Assembly: GCA_945872285.1 (NCBI GenBank)
Contig: CAMBZR010000027.1
Coordinates: 1 to 37,157, forward strand
DNA: 37,157 nt
Source: Bordetella parapertussis
GTDB taxonomy: Bacteria > Pseudomonadota > Gammaproteobacteria > Burkholderiales > Burkholderiaceae_B
Direction of reading: 5' to 3'
Position numbers and translations under genes: made by a program. The notes under the pieces are model-generated. The model worked only from the letters and a program-made list of their open reading frames with translations. It had not been told where the DNA came from and ran no database searches. Positions 34,757 to 37,157 of the stretch are shown here, one piece after another (the stretch's first letter is position 1; each line of letters starts with the position of its first letter).

Positions 34757-35009
34757 ACGGCAACCGTCTGCCTTTCTTAGAACTCAGGCATCTTGGTGGC
34801 TAACAGGTTAGTCATACCAAAGGGGATAAGAAGGCCGTGCCTAAACTTAGAAAGTCTCAACGCTTCGAAGGTAGAGATTTAAAGGCAGCAGTCGATGCGC
34901 CTGAGAGTTGTGTTGTCGCCCCGTAGCCTGTGCTCGGTAGACCGCACGAAGCGATTCAAAAAGAAGTTTTCTCCAATGCACGCGATTTGTTTGAGTCGCG
35001 AGTTATCCC
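34757..35009 (+). pseudogene. Degraded 3' fragment of a DUF1501 gene
   Basis: The sequence follows the last quarter of the intact DUF1501 gene at 29792-30946. In one frame ILVANRLVIPKG parallels ILAAGGLVKAKG. After a 1-nt loss in an A-run, KSQRFEGRDLKAAVDA parallels KSQLFEGRDLKVTVDA. After further indels and a TAG stop, EAIQKEVFSNARDLFESR parallels EVIQKEVFSYARDSFDTR. A 42-base stretch around the last block differs at only about 5 positions. About 27 bases are missing near the left end. It has stops and frameshifts and cannot make the protein. Confidence 0.85.
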
Positions 35010-35146
35010 TGCCCTCTGCATTTCACGCACATCCAGCACGCAGCCACATCCGAGTCGACGACTTGGCGATGGCACGTGGGCCGAATACAGACCCGTCACA
35101 TCTATCTTGAAATGTCGCCGTCCGCATCCGCGTTGAGCGATCTTTC
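35010..35146. other. Spacer between the DUF1501 remnant and the hydrolase gene
   Basis: I see no gene, terminator or repeat here. Composition becomes GC-rich towards the right, matching the hydrolase gene that ends at 35147. Confidence 0.5.
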
Positions 35147-36004
35147 TCATCTAGTCCCCGGATGAGGCGGCGGAAGTACCGATGTCACCAGCGCGGGGTG
35201 GGTCAGTAGTAGATTGTGTTCCGCATTCTCAATCTGCCGGTACTCATGCATTGGCAACAGGGAGCGAACTTCGGCCACATCACGCAGGGGAACGACTCGG
35301 TCGGCGCTGCCCGCCACCACAAAAATCTCATGCGTGCTCGATTGCAGGCGTTGGTAGTGCTCCCTCTGCTGGCCCAGCGTTCGGTTTGCAAACATGGAGG
35401 CCAAGGCATCGGCGTATCCTGGCGCACGCGCCTCGCTGACGAAGCGCGAGGTCAAATCTTCGGCCCCAATGGCTTGGTACCTGCGTGCGCGGCGACGCTC
35501 CAGTACCGGAAGGCCGACACGGCGCATCATCAGACCGCCAATGCCAGGCAGCGAGAAGACTTGGCCCCAGAAGGAGTTCGCCATGAAGTCCAGGAGCGGC
35601 GCGACCAGCACCAATCGCGCGATGCGCTCGGGTCGCTGGCTTGCCATCGCAGCCGCGAGCGCCGCGCCAAACGAATGACCTAGCAAGGTCAGTGGGCGGT
35701 GGGAGGTAATGCCGTCCAGGACCTCTAACGCCTGTTCAAGAAAGAAGCTGAAGTCATATTGGACTGCAGGGCGGTCTGAAAGCCCATGCCCGAACAGGTC
35801 GAATCGGATGGTCCTCCAGCCTTCGGCCCGGAGATGCGGAATCAGTCGGTCGAACTCCCATGCAGGAACCGTGGCGCCGTGCACCAGCAGGATCGCAGCT
35901 TGATCGTCCTGACCCTCTTCAATGACGTGGGTCAGCCCCGCTCTGAGCGGCAGGTAGCGGCCGCGACCGTTAATTCTGAGCTCATCGAGTGAACGTTGTC
36001 GCAC
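35147..36004 (-). CDS. Alpha/beta hydrolase
   Basis: The 285-residue protein has the alpha/beta hydrolase fold: oxyanion strand LLVHGATVPAWEFD, FDLFGHGLSDRP, nucleophile elbow GHSFGAALA (Ser), a cap region of helices (about residues 150-215), then the acid in VVAGSADRVVPL (Asp) and the His in NAEHNLLLTHP. The triad is complete. The GTG start at 36004 is supported by GAGG 5 nt upstream. GC content is visibly higher than in neighbouring genes, suggesting transfer. The substrate is unknown; esterase, lactonase or C-C hydrolase activity is possible. Its 5' end overlaps a short upstream frame by 23 nt. Confidence 0.88.
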   Translation of the reverse strand: MRQRSLDELRINGRGRYLPLRAGLTHVIEEGQDDQAAILLVHGATVPAWEFDRLIPHLRAEGWRTIRFDLFGHGLSDRPAVQYDFSFFLEQALEVLDGITSHRPLTLLGHSFGAALAAAMASQRPERIARLVLVAPLLDFMANSFWGQVFSLPGIGGLMMRRVGLPVLERRRARRYQAIGAEDLTSRFVSEARAPGYADALASMFANRTLGQQREHYQRLQSSTHEIFVVAGSADRVVPLRDVAEVRSLLPMHEYRQIENAEHNLLLTHPALVTSVLPPPHPGTR

Positions 36005-36146
36005 TTTTGCCTCGAAAATCCATCTCTAAGAAGTCCATGTAGGTATCGACCATGGTGTTGTTCAGGTGTTCATCCTGAATTAAAGCAGAGCATATCCAGG
36101 TTTCGAAAGAATTCAATCCATTGGTTAAAAAAGGCCTTTGACACAT
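35982..36146 (-). CDS. Short frame, possible 3' remnant of a gene upstream of the hydrolase
   Basis: A 54-codon frame (…FETWICSALIQDEHLNN…, ending GKSATTFTR) runs into and overlaps the hydrolase start by 23 nt, the spacing of a coupled upstream gene. It has no ribosome site of its own. An overlapping frame just upstream (KIVLHDLNVSKAFFNQW…) also looks protein-like, as if one gene were broken by a frameshift. I do not recognise either. Confidence 0.3.
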   Translation of the reverse strand: MCQRPFLTNGLNSFETWICSALIQDEHLNNTMVDTYMDFLEMDFRGKSATTFTR

Positions 36147-36194
36147 TCAAGTCGTGCAGCACGATTTTTGGCGAGCATGGGAAGCCTTAAACAC

Positions 36195-36305
36195 ATGAAC
36201 GCTGACTGGAAATATGCAGAGACAAAGCAGTCATTATTCTATGCAGCTATGGTCAAGCAACTAGGCCTCGAGAGTTTGCTATTGCGCAAGAGTGATGGCG
36301 GTTAG
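36195..36305 (+). CDS. Small open frame of unknown status
   Basis: A 36-residue frame, MNADWKYAETKQSLFYAAMV continuing to SDGG, has protein-like composition but no ribosome site and no known relatives that I can name. It may be a remnant of a larger gene. The surrounding 36147-36382 stretch shows nothing else except a CTGAG/CTCAG inverted repeat at 36336-36355. Confidence 0.25.
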   Translation: MNADWKYAETKQSLFYAAMVKQLGLESLLLRKSDGG

Positions 36306-36382
36306 TATCCCTCCCGCAGACCAAAAGCAAAAAACCTGAGATTTCAGCACCTCAGACGGTTTGTGATGTTGTCTGTGTTGGC

Positions 36383-36474
36383 CCGCCAAAACTTAAGTTT
36401 CGAACCTGCCATGCAGCGCTTCGATATGCCACGAGCCCCGCACAGTGCGGGGCTTTGCGCTTCTAGCTCGTGAC
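36383..36474 (+). repeat. Direct repeat, right copy (tRNA-downstream terminator without the tRNA)
   Basis: This copy aligns without gaps to 32092-32183. It begins at CCGCCA but no tRNA body precedes it. It ends two bases before the stop codon of the ABC permease gene. The terminator core is intact. Confidence 0.88.
36434..36460 (+). terminator. Orphan intrinsic terminator in the right repeat copy
   Basis: AGCCCCGC (36434-36441) pairs with GCGGGGCT (36447-36454), followed by TTTGCGC. It points rightward, yet no plus-strand gene precedes it. It is antisense to any read-through from the minus-strand permease gene and has no A-run that would make it work in that direction. Confidence 0.75.
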
Positions 36475-36475
36475 T

Positions 36476-37157
36476 TCAGCGTAACCGCCATGCTTGAGTT
36501 TTTTTACGTAGCTGATAAGTCAGCAAACTATGCACGACTTTCACAGCGACTGACGTGGCAACAATCACGACAGCCATGGCTGCAGCAGCTGCTGTGGAAC
36601 CCGCCTCATCCATTTGTACGATAGAGACCGCCGCCAATTTTGTATTCGAACCGTACAAAAAGATCACTGCTGAAACAGTCGTCATCGCATTCACGAAAAA
36701 ATAAATACTGATATCGAGGATCGCTGGCAAACATACCGGGACCGTGACACGTTTGAACATGCGACCGAGCGATATCTTGAGTGACGCTGACACTGATTCA
36801 AACTCACTATCTAATTGCTTGAGCGCTGTGGTCGCAGTAATGTGGCTGACAGTATAGAAATGCGCGACCGAGTTCAGTACCAATATCGCCATCGTGCCGT
36901 AAATGAAACCAAGCGGGTTGCCAGGCGCATTAAAAAAGAATATGTATGACAAACCTAATACCAAACCTGGCACTGCCATAGAAAGCATGGCCATCAAATG
37001 CGTGGCGTGGCGAATCAACACAAACCCACGTGTTTTTTCCAATACGAAAGCACCCGTAAATACGACCAACGTACCCACCACCGCTGTCCAAGCGGCCATA
37101 CGTAAAGAGTTGAAATACGCATTCCAGCCATCGCTATCAAAGTTTTCAAAGTGATAA
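36476..37157 (-). CDS. ABC transporter permease, 2-aminoethylphosphonate/iron type, 5' truncated by the window
   Basis: The frame is open to the right edge, so at least 226 residues of the C-terminal part are seen. About five or six membrane helices are present. The coupling (EAA) loop is SASLKISLGRMFKRVTVPVCLP in parts (ASLKISLGRMFKRVTVP). The late segment MTTVSAVIFLYGSNTKLAAV followed by an Ala-rich helix resembles permeases annotated for 2-aminoethylphosphonate uptake; FbpB-type iron(III) permeases are the main alternative. The receptor and ATPase genes would lie outside the window. Its stop codon is two bases from the right repeat. Confidence 0.75.
   Translation of the reverse strand, partial: YHFENFDSDGWNAYFNSLRMAAWTAVVGTLVVFTGAFVLEKTRGFVLIRHATHLMAMLSMAVPGLVLGLSYIFFFNAPGNPLGFIYGTMAILVLNSVAHFYTVSHITATTALKQLDSEFESVSASLKISLGRMFKRVTVPVCLPAILDISIYFFVNAMTTVSAVIFLYGSNTKLAAVSIVQMDEAGSTAAAAAMAVVIVATSVAVKVVHSLLTYQLRKKTQAWRLR

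Overview
The window looks like chromosomal DNA of a betaproteobacterium of the order Burkholderiales, most like Alcaligenaceae. The reasons are two Bug-type (TctC) solute receptors in tandem, the order ilvB-ilvN-ilvC-psd-pssA, the rpsO-pnp pair, and protein sequences close to Bordetella/Achromobacter-type homologues. Base composition is moderate (about 50% GC by eye). This is inference from gene content; no database was searched.

Layout. Bases 1-3016 (+) hold the 3' part of an oligopeptide/dipeptide ABC ATPase, a secreted Ala/Pro-rich protein of unknown function and a bacterial TMEM43-family membrane protein. Bases 3038-8827 hold a glutamate/aspartate uptake system on the minus strand (gltI-gltJ-gltK, and gltL followed by a methyltransferase). 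It is split by a plus-strand gene fusing TPR repeats to a PRMT-like methyltransferase. Bases 8975-16410 are a 2-oxo-acid region: two Bug receptors, the two subunits of a ThDP-dependent decarboxylase (ComD/ComE-like), an Lrp/AsnC regulator, and a divergent MdeB/AceE-type E1 dehydrogenase followed at 4 nt by an orphan PIN-domain gene. Bases 16451-21325 are housekeeping: terminator, pnp, rpsO, a tandem BamE-like lipoprotein, pssA and psd. Bases 21346-24709 are the ilvBNC operon with a clear terminator and a long leader. Bases 25248-30946 (+) hold a FUSC-family membrane protein, 3-hydroxybutyrate dehydrogenase and a DUF1800/DUF1501 pair with a Tat signal. yaaA and tRNA-Ser(CGA) follow.

The right end, from 32092 onward, is a mosaic accessory segment. 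A 92-bp imperfect direct repeat starts at the 3' end of tRNA-Ser and recurs at 36383-36474. Between the copies lie an arsenic resistance operon (arsR-arsC-acr3), a decayed duplicate of the 3' end of the DUF1501 gene, a GC-rich alpha/beta hydrolase and short gene remnants. The order DUF1501 3' end, then about 1.2-1.4 kb, then tRNA-downstream terminator therefore occurs twice, which suggests an old segmental duplication or recombination. The window ends inside an ABC permease of the 2-aminoethylphosphonate/iron type.

The most unusual items are the TPR-PRMT protein inside the glt locus, the Lrp/E1/decarboxylase/Bug module with a 10-bp perfect inverted repeat in its divergent control region, and the duplicated DUF1501-to-tRNA segment around the ars genes.
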